From Acinetobacter sp. (lineage in GTDB: Bacteria > Pseudomonadota > Gammaproteobacteria > Pseudomonadales > Moraxellaceae): a DNA stretch of 64,000 bases. Below the pieces are notes generated by a model that saw nothing but the letters and a program-made list of their open reading frames with translations, was not told where the DNA came from and ran no database searches. A program made the translations under genes and the position numbers. Positions 18,671 to 28,439 of the stretch are shown here, piece after piece. Each line of letters starts with the position of its first letter. Within the stretch, counting starts at the first letter, position 1. The stretch is from the NCBI GenBank assembly GCA_031277915.1, contig JAITLL010000031.1, positions 47,299 through 111,298 of the forward strand. Reading direction: 5' to 3'.

Positions 18671-21600
18671 ATGAATAAAGTTTATAAGGTCATTTGGAAT
18701 GCTTCGATTGGAGCATGGGTTGCCACATCTGAAATTGCAAAAGGTAAAACAAAGACCAAATCAAAAACTTTAAATGTATCAGCGGCTATTTTGACTAGCG
18801 CAATCAGTTTTGTGCCAAACGCTTTTGCAGGAACAAATACCGAAGGAGGTATAGGCCAGGGTACCTCTATTTCTGGTACAACTTCATGTCGTGAAGGGAA
18901 TGCGGGTACTGCCAATGAAAAAGATATTGCTATTGGTTGTGGAGCTCAAACTAAAGACAGAACCTCTTCTAACATCGCAAACCGTAACAATCCCTATAAT
19001 AATTCTACAGGTGCTTATGTAGGGGCAATGAAACAAGGTGGGGCAATTAGTGTTGGTACTGGGGCTGTAGTTGAAAAAAGTTTAGGAACAGCAATAGGCT
19101 CTTATGCGACAACTCAAGGTATTTCAGGTGTAGCAATTGGGACAGGTGCATTATCTTCAGGGAATACAGCTCTTGCACTTGGACGTCAATCTGCAGCGAC
19201 TGCGGATTTTTCTCAAGCCATTGGTAATGTTGCAGCAGCTACAGGTAAAGGTTCTTTAGCAATTGGCCACTCTGCAACTGCAGAAGGTTATCGTTCAATC
19301 GCGATTGGCTCACCAGATATTGAAAATGCTGACCCAGTTGCAGGGCAAGCAGGTGCTGCTTATCAACCTAAAATGGCAACTAAAGCAACGGGTAAAGACT
19401 CGATTGCTTTTGGTGGTGGGGCAGTTGCGACTGAAGAAAATGCTTTAGCGATTGGTGCATTTTCAGAATCTAAAGGTAAAAAATCTGTTGCGATCGGTAC
19501 AGGTGCAAAAGCACAAAAAGATAATGCAGTTGTGATTGGAGACCAGGCTGAGGCTACTTTTGATGGTGGTGTCGCAATTGGTAAAGGTGCCCGTTCAGAA
19601 GCTGAAAATAGTATTGCTGTAGGTAAAGATTCAAAAGCAGTCCAAGCTACAGGTGAAAGTTTCTTAACTAAACAATCATCTCCAACTGGTGTTTTATCAA
19701 TTGGTGATGTAGGAAGCGAGCGCCGTATTCAAAATGTAGCAGACGGTGCAGCAGATTCTGATGCTGCCACTATACGTCAGTTGAAAGCCGCTCGTACTCA
19801 CTATGTCAGTATTAATGACAATGGTCAGCAAGGTAGTAACTTTGAAAATGATGGTGCTACTGGACGCAATGCGATTGCTATTGGGGTGAATACTTCTGCT
19901 GTTGGTTATGATGCAATGGCGGTTGGTGGAAATGCGCAAGCGATGGGAGTTGGCGCAATTTCAATGGGAAGTAGTAGCCAAACGATTGGCAGTGGTGATG
20001 TTGCTATTGGACGTAATGCATCGACAAAAGGTGCAGGAGGGACACCATATGGCTATAGCAATCAGTCAATTGCCATCGGTGATCAGACAAAAGCAATTGG
20101 AGATCAATCTGTTGCTATTGGTGCCGATGTAATTGCAAGAGGAAACTCATCTGTTGCTATTGGCGGTGATGATGTAGATAAAATTGCTCAAGATGCCGAG
20201 CTCAGTAAAACTTATACAGAAATTACGGGTGGTGTATTAAAAACAGGCAGCTATCCAACGACTGAAGCTAATCATGGTTCAACTGCGGTAGGTACTCAGG
20301 CTGTGGGCACTGGTGCATTTTCCTCTGCTTTTGGTATGACATCTAAAGCAATGGGTGATGCTTCCTCTGCTTTTGGTGTGATGTCAAATGCTTCGGGTAA
20401 AGGTGCTGCGGCATTTGGTGCGGTTGCCCAAGCAATAGGTGATGGCGCATCGGCAATGGGTATTAACTCATTCGCATCAGGTACAAATTCAACAGCTATT
20501 GGCTCGGGCAACAACCCTGGTGAAGGTGCAAAAGCAACTGGAAACAATGCTGCTGCAATAGGTAGTGGTGCCCAAGCAACAGGTGACAACTCAGCTGCAA
20601 TTGGTAAAGGGGCTGAGGCTACAAATGAAAATGCTGTTGCGGTAGGTGGCGGCGCAAAAGCAGTTGGTAAGAACGCTGCTGCCATTGGTGGTGGTGCAAT
20701 TGCTGACCAAGAAAATGCAGTTGCAGTTGGTCAAAGTGCCCAGTCTTTGGTTGAAGGTGGTGTAGCTTTAGGCGCACGCAGTAAAGTAGAAGCTAAAAAT
20801 AGTGTTGCTTTAGGTCAAGATGCTGTAGCAACTGAAGCGACAGGAAGTTCTTTCCTGACTAATCGTGATGCTTCTAAATCTAATGGTGTTATTTCTGTCG
20901 GATCGACTGGAAAAGAGCGCCGTATTACCAATGTTGAAGATGGTTCGGCTGACTCGGATGCAGTGACAGTCCGCCAGCTTAAAAATGTTGATGGACGTGT
21001 AAACCAAAACACGAGCAATATTAGTAAAAATGCTCAGAATATTACCAATCTAAATCAAAAGTTAGATGATACAAAAACTGACTTGGGTAGTCAGATCACT
21101 GATACCAACACTAAGTTAAATAATACCAAAGATCAGTTAACGACTCAGATTAACGATACCAAGACTGAGTTAAACAATACGATTAGTAATACGAAAACTG
21201 AACTGAATAGCAAAATCGACAACACCAAGACTGAGCTTGAAAACAAAGGCTTAAACTTTGCTGGTAACAGCGGTGCAGACGTACATCGTAAGCTTGGTGA
21301 GAAGCTCAACATTGTAGGTGGTGCAGCTGCTTCAACTCCAGCTTCAAAAACAAGCGGTGAAAATGTCATTACCCGTACCACTCAAGATGGTATTCAGATT
21401 GAACTGTTAAAAGACTCGAAGTTTGACAGTGTAACTACTGGCAATACCACTTTGAACAATAATGGACTGACTATTAAAGATGGCCCAAGCATGACTAAAG
21501 AAGGTATTAATGCTGGCGACAAACAAATTACCAATGTGGCTGATGGGGTAAATGCCAAAGATGCAGTGAATGTTGATCAGCTAACTAAAGTGAAAGATAG

Positions 21601-24600
21601 CTTGAATGGCAAAATTACTGACACGAATAATCAGTTAAATGATGCGAAAAAAGATTGGGGTAATCAGATCGCAGATACCAACAAAAATTTAAATGATGCT
21701 AAGAAAGATCTTGGCAATCAAATTACGGATACCAACACCAAGTTAAATAATACCAAAGATCAGTTAACGACTCAGATTAACGACACTAAGACTGAGTTAA
21801 ACAACACGATTGGTAATACGAAAACTGAACTGAATAGCAAAATCGACAACACCAAGACTGAGCTTGAAAACAAAGGCTTGAACTTTGCTGGCAACAGCGG
21901 TGCAGATGTACACCGTAAACTTGGCGAGAAGCTCAATATTGTAGGTGGTGCGGATGCTTCAACTCCAGCTGCGAAAACAAGTGGTGAAAATGTTATTACC
22001 CGTACTACTCAAGATGGTATCCAGCTTGAGTTATTAAAAGATTCGAAGTTTGACAGCGTTACTACTGGCAATACCACTTTAAACAATAATGGTTTGACTA
22101 TTAAAGATGGCCCAAGCATGACTAAAGAAGGTATTAATGCTGGTGGTAAACAAATTACCAATGTTGCAGATGGTATAAATACTAAAGATGCAGTCAATAA
22201 AGGTCAGTTAGATGATCTCGCTGCCAAGCAGAACGCAACTGATGATGCTGCGGTAAAATACGATGATGCCAAGACTAAAGACAAAGTTAGCTTAAAAGGT
22301 AAAGACGGTACAGTTTTAGATAACGTGAAGGCCGGCAACATTTCATCGACTTCAAAAGAGGCGGTAAATGGTAGCCAGATTCACAATATTTCAAACAGTA
22401 TTAAAGACAGTATTGGTGGAAATACAGTTGTAAATCCAGACGGTAGTTTGACTACAAATAACATTGGTGGAACAGGTAAAAACAACATCAATGATGCAAT
22501 TAAATCTGTAGATGACAAAGTTACAAACGGCATTAATGATGTTGAAAACAAAGGCTTGAATTTTGCTGGTAACAGCGGTGCGGATGTACACCGTAAACTT
22601 GGCGAGAAGCTCAACATTGTAGGTGGTGCGGCAGCCTCAACTCCAGCAGCTAAGACCAGCGGTGAAAATGTCATTACCCGTACCACTCAAGATGGTATTC
22701 AAATTGAACTGTTAAAAGACTCGAAGTTTGACAGTGTGACTACTGGTAACACCACTTTAAACAATAACGGTTTGACTATTAAAGATGGACCAAGCATTAC
22801 TAAAGAAGGTATTAATGCTGGTGGTAAACAAATTACCAATGTTGCAGATGGTATCAATGCTAAAGACGCAGTAAACAAAGGTCAGTTAGATGATCTTGCT
22901 GCCAAGCAAAATGCAACTGATGATGCTGCGGTAAAATACGATGATGCTAAAACTAAAGATAAAGTTACCTTAAAAGGTAAAGACGGCACAGTTTTAGATA
23001 ATGTGAAAGCAGGCAACATTTCATCGACTTCAAAAGAGGCCGTAAATGGTAGTCAGATTCATAATATTTCGAACAGTATTAAAAACAGTATTGGTGGAAA
23101 TACAGTTGTAAATCCGGATGGTAGTCTGACCACTAACAATATCGGTGGCACGGGTAAAAACAACATTAATGATGCAATTAGTGAAGTAAAAAATACTGCA
23201 ACTAAAGCAAAAACTACCGTAACTAAAGGTGACAACATTGTAGTAAAAGAAACTGTAAATAAAGATGGCAGTACTAACTACGAAGTATCGACCAAAAAAG
23301 ATCTGACATTAGACAGTGTAACTGCGGGTGATAGCGTACTTAATCATAATGGTTTGACTATTAAAGATGGTCCAAGCATGACTAAAGATGGCATTAATGC
23401 CGGTGGGAAGAAAATTACCAATGTCGCGAATGGCGTTATTGCACAAAATTCTAAAGATGCTGTAAATGGTGGTCAGGTTCATAATATCTCGTCGAGCATT
23501 AAAAACAGCATTGGTGGCAATACAGTTGTAAACCCAGACGGTAGTTTGACCACGAATAACATTGGTGGAACAGGTAAAAACAACATCAATGATGCTATCA
23601 AGTCTGTAGATGACAAAATCACTAATGGTGTAAATGACTTAACTCAAAAAGGGCTGAATTTTGGTGCGAATGACCAGAAAGTAACTCAGGGTAAAGCTGT
23701 CCACCGTAAGCTTGGTGACACCATCAATATTATGGGTGGTGCTGATGCAGAAACTGCTGAGGATAAAACCAGTGGTGAAAACATCATTACCCGTACCACA
23801 GAAGATGGCATCAAAATCGAAATGCTAAAAGATGTGAAGTTCGACAGTGTAAATGTCGGTGGTCATATCTTGAACCAGCAGGGTCTAATCATTAAAGGTG
23901 GCCCAAGTATCACAATAAATGGCATTGATGCGGGAAGTAAGCAAATTACCAATGTTGCAGATGGTGTTAATGCAAAAGACGCAGTGAATAAAGGCCAGTT
24001 AGATAAGCAAATTAATGAAGTTAAAGATCAAATTGGTAAAGATATTGGTAAGCTTTCTGACCATGCTGTGCAGTATGACAAAGATAAAAATGGCAATGTT
24101 GACAAGAATTCAGTCACTTTAGGTGGTGGAGATAAGGGTACCAGCCTGAAAAATGTAGCTGATGGTAAAGTTGCTGAAGGTTCTAAAGACGCCATAAATG
24201 GTGGCCAATTATGGAATGTTCAAAATCAGGTCGATAAGAACTCGAATGATATTAAGAACATTCAGAACAACATTGACAACATTTCTAATGGTAAAGCTGG
24301 TTTAGTTCAGCAGCAAAAACCAAATGGTGAAATCACGGTTGGTAAAGACACGGGTGGTACTAGCGTAAATATGGCTGGTAAAGAGGGTGATCGTGTTGTT
24401 CAAGGTGTCAAAGATGGTGAGATTAAAGCTGGTTCGAACCAAGCCGTAAATGGTGGTCAGATTCACAATATTTCAGACAGTATTAAAAACAGTATTGGTG
24501 GAAATACGTCAGTAAATAGTGATGGCTCAATCACCACCAAAAACATTGGCGGAACGGGTAAAGACAATATTAATGATGCGATTGGTACATTAAATCAGTC

Positions 24601-24922
24601 TAACCAAGAATTGGGTAACAAAATTACCAATCTGGGTGATCAGTTACAACAAGTGTTCTATGACACTAATAAACGCATTGATGACGTTGAGAAAAAAGCC
24701 AATGCAGGTATTGCCGCTGCGATGGCCTTAGAAAATGCACCATTCGTAGCAGGTAAATATACCTATGCTGTAGGTGCTGCATATCATGGTGGTGAAAACG
24801 CAGTCGGTGTGACTTTACGTAAAACCTCTGACAATGGCCGTTGGTCAATCACAGGTGGTGTGGCAGCTGCTTCTCAAGGTGAGCCAAGCGTTCGTATTGG
24901 TATCAGTGGTGTTATTAACTAA
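18671..24922 (+). CDS. ata: Trimeric autotransporter adhesin Ata
   Basis: This type Vc adhesin (YadA-like) is expected on the cell surface, where Ata is known to bind extracellular matrix and promote biofilm. From the ATG at 18671 it has 2083 residues. The extended signal peptide ([16 protein letters not shown] ...) ends at Ala53. A first head of SVAIG-type repeats runs to a neck near residue 362 (DAATIRQL). A second head ends at a neck near residue 762 (DAVTVRQL). The stalk (about 770-2000) mixes coiled coil with repeated GLNFAGN modules and DAVNxxQL necks. The last 75 residues form the YadA anchor ([11 protein letters not shown] ... IGISGVIN). I see no RGD motif. tpgA follows after 60 bases. 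Confidence 0.95.
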   Translation: MNKVYKVIWNASIGAWVATSEIAKGKTKTKSKTLNVSAAILTSAISFVPNAFAGTNTEGGIGQGTSISGTTSCREGNAGTANEKDIAIGCGAQTKDRTSSNIANRNNPYNNSTGAYVGAMKQGGAISVGTGAVVEKSLGTAIGSYATTQGISGVAIGTGALSSGNTALALGRQSAATADFSQAIGNVAAATGKGSLAIGHSATAEGYRSIAIGSPDIENADPVAGQAGAAYQPKMATKATGKDSIAFGGGAVATEENALAIGAFSESKGKKSVAIGTGAKAQKDNAVVIGDQAEATFDGGVAIGKGARSEAENSIAVGKDSKAVQATGESFLTKQSSPTGVLSIGDVGSERRIQNVADGAADSDAATIRQLKAARTHYVSINDNGQQGSNFENDGATGRNAIAIGVNTSAVGYDAMAVGGNAQAMGVGAISMGSSSQTIGSGDVAIGRNASTKGAGGTPYGYSNQSIAIGDQTKAIGDQSVAIGADVIARGNSSVAIGGDDVDKIAQDAELSKTYTEITGGVLKTGSYPTTEANHGSTAVGTQAVGTGAFSSAFGMTSKAMGDASSAFGVMSNASGKGAAAFGAVAQAIGDGASAMGINSFASGTNSTAIGSGNNPGEGAKATGNNAAAIGSGAQATGDNSAAIGKGAEATNENAVAVGGGAKAVGKNAAAIGGGAIADQENAVAVGQSAQSLVEGGVALGARSKVEAKNSVALGQDAVATEATGSSFLTNRDASKSNGVISVGSTGKERRITNVEDGSADSDAVTVRQLKNVDGRVNQNTSNISKNAQNITNLNQKLDDTKTDLGSQITDTNTKLNNTKDQLTTQINDTKTELNNTISNTKTELNSKIDNTKTELENKGLNFAGNSGADVHRKLGEKLNIVGGAAASTPASKTSGENVITRTTQDGIQIELLKDSKFDSVTTGNTTLNNNGLTIKDGPSMTKEGINAGDKQITNVADGVNAKDAVNVDQLTKVKDSLNGKITDTNNQLNDAKKDWGNQIADTNKNLNDAKKDLGNQITDTNTKLNNTKDQLTTQINDTKTELNNTIGNTKTELNSKIDNTKTELENKGLNFAGNSGADVHRKLGEKLNIVGGADASTPAAKTSGENVITRTTQDGIQLELLKDSKFDSVTTGNTTLNNNGLTIKDGPSMTKEGINAGGKQITNVADGINTKDAVNKGQLDDLAAKQNATDDAAVKYDDAKTKDKVSLKGKDGTVLDNVKAGNISSTSKEAVNGSQIHNISNSIKDSIGGNTVVNPDGSLTTNNIGGTGKNNINDAIKSVDDKVTNGINDVENKGLNFAGNSGADVHRKLGEKLNIVGGAAASTPAAKTSGENVITRTTQDGIQIELLKDSKFDSVTTGNTTLNNNGLTIKDGPSITKEGINAGGKQITNVADGINAKDAVNKGQLDDLAAKQNATDDAAVKYDDAKTKDKVTLKGKDGTVLDNVKAGNISSTSKEAVNGSQIHNISNSIKNSIGGNTVVNPDGSLTTNNIGGTGKNNINDAISEVKNTATKAKTTVTKGDNIVVKETVNKDGSTNYEVSTKKDLTLDSVTAGDSVLNHNGLTIKDGPSMTKDGINAGGKKITNVANGVIAQNSKDAVNGGQVHNISSSIKNSIGGNTVVNPDGSLTTNNIGGTGKNNINDAIKSVDDKITNGVNDLTQKGLNFGANDQKVTQGKAVHRKLGDTINIMGGADAETAEDKTSGENIITRTTEDGIKIEMLKDVKFDSVNVGGHILNQQGLIIKGGPSITINGIDAGSKQITNVADGVNAKDAVNKGQLDKQINEVKDQIGKDIGKLSDHAVQYDKDKNGNVDKNSVTLGGGDKGTSLKNVADGKVAEGSKDAINGGQLWNVQNQVDKNSNDIKNIQNNIDNISNGKAGLVQQQKPNGEITVGKDTGGTSVNMAGKEGDRVVQGVKDGEIKAGSNQAVNGGQIHNISDSIKNSIGGNTSVNSDGSITTKNIGGTGKDNINDAIGTLNQSNQELGNKITNLGDQLQQVFYDTNKRIDDVEKKANAGIAAAMALENAPFVAGKYTYAVGAAYHGGENAVGVTLRKTSDNGRWSITGGVAAASQGEPSVRIGISGVIN
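21091..22185 (+). repeat. Near-identical stalk segments in ata, 627 bp apart
   Basis: The coiled-coil stretch beginning [14 protein letters not shown] and the following [19 protein letters not shown] module (GGC codon at 21248) recur at 21721 onward (GGC at 21875). The offset of 627 bases is exactly 209 codons. DNA identity is high, with mostly silent changes. Confidence 0.85.
21875..23180 (+). repeat. Tandem 678-bp (226-residue) duplication in the ata stalk
   Basis: The segment from GLNFAGN to KNNINDAI at 21875-22502 recurs at 22553-23180 with a constant offset of 678 bases. It contains the [15 protein letters not shown] neck, the [13 protein letters not shown] segment and [14 protein letters not shown]. 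After the second copy the sequences diverge. A shortened variant of the module begins near 23650 (GLNFGANDQ). Such repeats can change stalk length by recombination. Confidence 0.88.
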
Positions 24923-24934
24923 GAAACTGGTTGG

Positions 24935-24952
24935 GAGAGTAGCAATACTCTC
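24935..24952 (+). terminator. GNRA-loop hairpin between ata and tpgA
   Basis: GAGAGTA/TACTCTC closes a GCAA tetraloop and is followed by only TTT. It sits 12 bases after the ata stop codon and 30 before tpgA. It may be a partial terminator or an RNA-stabilising element; full termination is unlikely given the short T run. Confidence 0.5.
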
Positions 24953-24982
24953 TTTGCTCGACAGATTAAAGAGATTATAGAA

Positions 24983-25762
24983 ATGAACAAAACAATCCAA
25001 AGCTTAGTCGTAGCAGCTTTTGCTGGTTTCGCGGTGACAACTTATGCAAATGAACTTGTTCAACAACAGGAAATCCATTTTCCTGCAATTGAAAAAAGTT
25101 ATTTGAAACAAGTAAAACGTTATGAACACCAAGATGTTGCTCGTTTAGATGCAGGACTGAATAAAGATCAAATTCGAGCTTTATTGGGTAATCCACAATT
25201 TAGTGAAGGGCTCTTTGCAGTAAAAGTTTGGAACTATGTATTAGATATCCGTGTTCCTAATACGAACCAGTATCAACGCTGTCAGTTGCGTATTGATTTT
25301 GATAAGCACTATTTAGCAGAGCGTTTATCATGGAAAGGTGAAGCATGTGAAGGCTTAGTTGCTTGGGGTGAAAATAATCAGCCACCTGTGAACAGTGCTG
25401 TGATTAGTGGACGCACAGCAAGTGTTTTATTTGCTTTTGATCGTTCTGATGCTGCTGCAATTCAGCAGGGTTTAAACAATCTAGACAAAGTTGTCGATCA
25501 AATTAAGCAAAGCCCATCGACAACATCTATTATTGTTTCTGGATTTGCAGATCCATTAGGTAAATTTAGTTATAACCAAGAATTATCCTCTAAACGAGCC
25601 AATACGGTGGCTAAACTTCTTGTACAACAGGGAGTAGATCCAAATCGTATACAAATACAGGCAAATAGTCAGACCGATATATATAAGCAGTGCAGCGGTA
25701 ACAATAGTTCACAACTTATTCAATGTTTAGCACCAAATAGACGTGTTAATATAAATTGGTAA
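24983..25762 (+). CDS. tpgA: TpgA-like peptidoglycan-anchoring partner of Ata
   Basis: The 259-residue protein has a signal peptide ending TTYA, a BamE/SmpA-like domain (about 45-125; [27 protein letters not shown]) and a C-terminal OmpA-like peptidoglycan-binding domain (about 145-259; [39 protein letters not shown]). TpgA in Acinetobacter sp. Tol 5 has the same architecture and location and is needed for surface display of the adhesin AtaA. The ata-tpgA pairing is the known arrangement. GAGATTATAG upstream offers a weak ribosome site. A terminator follows. Confidence 0.9.
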   Translation: MNKTIQSLVVAAFAGFAVTTYANELVQQQEIHFPAIEKSYLKQVKRYEHQDVARLDAGLNKDQIRALLGNPQFSEGLFAVKVWNYVLDIRVPNTNQYQRCQLRIDFDKHYLAERLSWKGEACEGLVAWGENNQPPVNSAVISGRTASVLFAFDRSDAAAIQQGLNNLDKVVDQIKQSPSTTSIIVSGFADPLGKFSYNQELSSKRANTVAKLLVQQGVDPNRIQIQANSQTDIYKQCSGNNSSQLIQCLAPNRRVNINW

Positions 25763-25778
25763 AACGGTCTGTCACGGC

Positions 25779-25809
25779 AAAGTAATCATCCTTAGGGTGG
25801 TTACTTTTT
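25779..25809 (+). terminator. Terminator of the ata-tpgA unit
   Basis: AAGTAATCATCC pairs with GGTGGTTACTT (two G-U pairs) around a TTAG loop and is followed by T5. It lies 16 bases after the tpgA stop codon. Confidence 0.85.
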
Positions 25810-25859
25810 CGTTTTAAGGGACTAAAAAAGTAAAAAGATAGATTTAAGTTCTATAAATA

Positions 25860-26444
25860 TCATCTTTTAAAATAATAAAAGTGTTGAGGCGTAAGTAGAG
25901 CATCTAAGGGTTGATCCCAGCTCTGTCGTTCTAAAGTGTGTTCAATGAATTGAAACTGATGGGCCAATCCTAAACGGTAAGGCTTATGCTTAGCACTTGC
26001 CAATGTGCGATCATAATAACCACCACCCATGCCAATGCGTGTTCCGTAGTGATCACAAGCTAAAAGCGGCATAAGTAACAAATCAAGCTGTGACACATGT
26101 TTTCCTCGCGTTGCCATAGGCTCTTTCATGCCCAAGGGGTGATGAGAAAAACGACGACTTAAATATTGGTTCTTATTTATTTTTACCCACACTAAACGTT
26201 GGTTCATTGAACAAATCATTGGTAAATAAACGTGTTTGTTTTTTTTAAAGCATAACTTAATAAGAAGATCGGTATGGACCTCACCAAATGCATGTAAATA
26301 TAAGCCGATTTTTTTTGAAGAATGAAAAATAGGAAGATCATTTAGACCATGTAATACCCGAAGCTGAGCCTTTTTTTGCTCAAATTGAGTTAAAGAACGT
26401 CTTTTTGATCTTAGATTTTTTCTAATAAAACTTAGTTCATTCAT
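25860..26444 (-). CDS. fau: 5-formyltetrahydrofolate cyclo-ligase
   Basis: This enzyme (YgfA, 5,10-methenyltetrahydrofolate synthetase) recycles 5-formyl-THF using ATP. The 195-residue protein shows the N-terminal RKNLRSKRRSL block, the KKIGLYLHAFGEVHT strand region, and the diagnostic GTRIGMGGGYYDRTLA loop. The ATG at 26444 is preferred to an in-frame TTG five codons upstream. In many gammaproteobacteria fau directly follows ssrS. Here 6S RNA lies about 1.3 kb upstream on the same strand, with opposite-strand genes in between. Confidence 0.9.
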   Translation of the reverse strand: MNELSFIRKNLRSKRRSLTQFEQKKAQLRVLHGLNDLPIFHSSKKIGLYLHAFGEVHTDLLIKLCFKKNKHVYLPMICSMNQRLVWVKINKNQYLSRRFSHHPLGMKEPMATRGKHVSQLDLLLMPLLACDHYGTRIGMGGGYYDRTLASAKHKPYRLGLAHQFQFIEHTLERQSWDQPLDALLTPQHFYYFKR

Positions 26445-26683
26445 GGGTAAATCTAACAAAGATTTGAGATCAGTCGTGCAAAATTATACCTACTTTTCTA
26501 TAGCTTCACCGAAATATCATCATTTTTGAAAAATAGTTTAACTTACCTAGTAAAGTAATTATGTTTTGTTCTCAGATGAATCTATTTGCATAAGTTTTAT
26601 AATTTTTTTTACCTATTTACAGTATTTATTTATCTTTAATCAGGATAAGTATATTTAAAGATGAATATGAAACTGTGAAACAG

Positions 26684-27022
26684 ATGAATTTAAAAATTTT
26701 AACCTTGATGATATGTACTACATTACTCGTTGGATGTACAAAACAAGCTGAATCTGAGACTGCTCAAGTTGATTATAAGGCTCAATTTCAAGAGTCTGAT
26801 AAAAAAATTAGTGAGTTCTTAGATCAATTGGATAATCCTAAAACACCGCAAGAGGTTAAGGTTAAAATTTTATGCCATGATTATCCTGATGTGTACAAGA
26901 AACAATATATGCCCGCCTTAATAAAAATTTCACCAAAGCCCTATACTGAAGAGAAACTACTTTCGGATTTGAAAAGTGCAACGGATTACTATAAAGGGAG
27001 TTTAGGGATAAAGTGTGATTAA
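26684..27022 (+). CDS. Small putative lipoprotein
   Basis: This protein of 112 residues has no family that I recognise. The N-terminus (MNLKILTLMICTTLLVGC) carries a clear lipobox LVGC, so it should be lipid-anchored. The mature part is charged and helical, with a conserved-looking CHDYPDVYKKQYMP segment and two further Cys (in ILCHD and IKCD) that could form a disulphide. A GTG three codons upstream is also in frame. It is the first of three plus-strand small genes placed between fau and ssrS. Confidence 0.65.
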   Translation: MNLKILTLMICTTLLVGCTKQAESETAQVDYKAQFQESDKKISEFLDQLDNPKTPQEVKVKILCHDYPDVYKKQYMPALIKISPKPYTEEKLLSDLKSATDYYKGSLGIKCD

Positions 27023-27128
27023 TAATTTGGTTTTTTTCTCAAATAAGTGAATAATTGTGAATTGATTGGCATTATTTAGTTGTGCTAAATTTCTCTGTGT
27101 TAATTATTTGAATTTTTCAGGATTTGAA

Positions 27129-27242
27129 ATGCAAATCTTAAAATTTTTGCAGAGCTTTAATACGGTTAGTACTTATTTGACACTTGCTTCTATCTTGCTA
27201 GTGGTCCTGATGATTTACTTTTATGTAATCAACCCTACATGA
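27129..27242 (+). CDS. Possible 37-residue membrane microprotein
   Basis: The reading frame from the ATG at 27129 to TGA at 27242 encodes MQILKFLQSFNTVSTYLTLA and then a hydrophobic helix (SILLVVLMIYFYVINPT). AGGA at 27119-27122 is six bases upstream, a good ribosome site. The shape (short amphipathic start, one transmembrane helix, short end) is typical of bacterial membrane microproteins. There is no homology claim; it is called from the frame, ribosome site and hydrophobicity only. Confidence 0.45.
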   Translation: MQILKFLQSFNTVSTYLTLASILLVVLMIYFYVINPT

Positions 27243-27321
27243 TGATTTTGAACGGAAAACGTTAACTTTTAACTATTTCTTTGTTTAGCGCGGGCGTTTA
27301 GTAAAAAATTAGGATAGGGAT

Positions 27322-27642
27322 ATGAAATTCAAAATATTATTGCTAAGTTTTATAGCCACGGGCTGTTATGCTAATGAAAATGTAAACGATCCGGATATTT
27401 GCAATATCGTCAAAAAAGTTGCTTATAACGTAATGGAAGCACGGCAGAAAAAAGTACCAGCTCAAGACTTACAACAAATTGCCAATGGTCTTGCAGACGA
27501 AAAAGCACAACAGCTTTATCAAGATTTAATTAACTCGGCTTATGCAGCTAAGGTATTCAAAACCAGTTTTTTTAAACGTAAAGCCATCGAAGATTTTCAA
27601 ACAGGATGGTATGAAGAATGCCTACACCGAAATGGACAATAA
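27322..27642 (+). CDS. Small exported protein of unknown function
   Basis: The 106-residue protein starts with a signal sequence (MKFKILLLSFIATGCYA), which could be cleaved after YA or modified as a lipoprotein at Cys15. The mature region contains two further Cys (PDICNIV near residue 27 and YEECLHR near the end) and is otherwise helical and polar. AGGATAGGG upstream of the ATG is a good ribosome site. Function is unknown. The 3' end faces the 6S RNA gene. Confidence 0.65.
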   Translation: MKFKILLLSFIATGCYANENVNDPDICNIVKKVAYNVMEARQKKVPAQDLQQIANGLADEKAQQLYQDLINSAYAAKVFKTSFFKRKAIEDFQTGWYEECLHRNGQ

Positions 27643-27712
27643 TTAAAAATAGTATAGGCCTAATTTTTAAGTCTATCTAATTAATTTAAAAAAATGAACT
27701 TTGAAATAGACT

Positions 27713-27724
27713 GACAGATCTGTC
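27713..27724. promoter_or_regulatory. 12-bp perfect palindrome GACAGATCTGTC
   Basis: This exact palindrome lies between the small exported protein gene and the 3' end of 6S RNA. The form is like many TetR-family operators, but no promoter or regulator gene is visible beside it, so the role is uncertain. Confidence 0.3.
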
Positions 27725-27774
27725 TTGAAATCTTAATTTGAAATAAAAATTATATTTATAGTGATCTAAGAAAA

Positions 27775-27958
27775 CTAAATACTCCGAAGATGCCGCTGCA
27801 TGTGTCGTTACCCTGAACCCGATGAGTTCAAGGTGGACGCGACGTATACTTCCTGGGTTTCCTACACGGGGTAGGCATACACTCTAAATATACAGAACAC
27901 AATCCATAAGTTTAAGTATCGGCAGGGGAATAGACCCGCTGGCGAACATCCCAGAGAT
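27775..27958 (-). ncRNA. ssrS: 6S RNA
   Basis: Read on the minus strand, this 184-nt segment matches the known E. coli 6S RNA at both closing-stem ends: CTCTGGGATGTTCGCCAGCG with CCCCTGCCGATA at the 5' side, and ACGACACATGCAGCGGCATC with TCGGAG at the 3' side, plus the conserved CCTTGAACTCATCGGGTTCA stem. 6S RNA mimics an open promoter and sequesters the sigma-70 holoenzyme in stationary phase. A matching promoter lies just upstream. zapA is upstream on the same strand, the canonical order zapA-ssrS. End positions are approximate. Confidence 0.93.
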
Positions 27959-27964
27959 AGCTTA

Positions 27965-27992
27965 AGTATAACCGATATGGCTCCTTTGGCAA
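27965..27992 (-). promoter_or_regulatory. Sigma-70 promoter of 6S RNA
   Basis: On the minus strand TTGCCA (27987-27992) and TATACT (27965-27970) are separated by 16 bases, and the -10 box ends about six bases before the expected 5' end of 6S RNA. Confidence 0.75.
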
Positions 27993-28093
27993 TCATCTGA
28001 GTTTATTGAACTGTAAAGTTATTCTTCGTTTGATGAAGCTTTGTACACTTAAAGATCATTAATCAATATTTCAGTACACTAAATAGTTTAAAT

Positions 28094-28135
28094 ACAAAAA
28101 TGCCTTGCACTATGATTTATAGAAACAAGGCATTT
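28094..28135 (-). terminator. Terminator of zapA
   Basis: The perfect ten-base-pair stem AAATGCCTTG/CAAGGCATTT has an 18-base loop and is followed on the minus strand by a T run. It lies 20 bases beyond the zapA stop codon and separates it from 6S RNA. Confidence 0.85.
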
Positions 28136-28154
28136 ATACATTGATAGATGTCAA

Positions 28155-28439
28155 TTAAACAGCTTGTTCAACATCTTCCAAAATAGCCTGTAGCAGACGT
28201 TCACAATGTGTATATTCTTGCAAAGATTTATTTAAACTTAACACTTCTTGAGTGAGTTGTAGAGCAACCATAATTACAAGTTTATTGTGCTCAACGCGAG
28301 GTGCACTACGGCGCATATCATTGAACTTCTCGTTAAGGAGTTCTGCTGCACGTTCAAGCTCATCTCTTTTATCGGAAGTAGTAGCAAGCCTAAAAGTTTG
28401 CTCAATCAGCCGAAGCTCTACCATGACTTGTTCACTCAT
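28155..28439 (-). CDS. zapA: Cell division protein ZapA
   Basis: ZapA binds FtsZ and bundles its protofilaments at the Z-ring. The 94-residue protein fits: an N-terminal beta region (VELRLIEQTFRLATT), the DELERAAELLNEKFNDMR block and a C-terminal coiled-coil dimerisation helix. Its ATG overlaps the TGA of the upstream coiled-coil gene by four bases (ATGA), so the two are translated together. Location before ssrS supports the call. Confidence 0.93.
   Translation of the reverse strand: MSEQVMVELRLIEQTFRLATTSDKRDELERAAELLNEKFNDMRRSAPRVEHNKLVIMVALQLTQEVLSLNKSLQEYTHCERLLQAILEDVEQAV

Noticed and set aside
20296-20685. Minus-strand open frame inside the ata head
   Set aside because: It is a shadow of the repetitive, GC-rich AIG codons; it has no ribosome site and no family resemblance.
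25024-25196. Minus-strand frame at the start of tpgA
   Set aside because: It is a shadow frame over a clear signal peptide and BamE-like domain.
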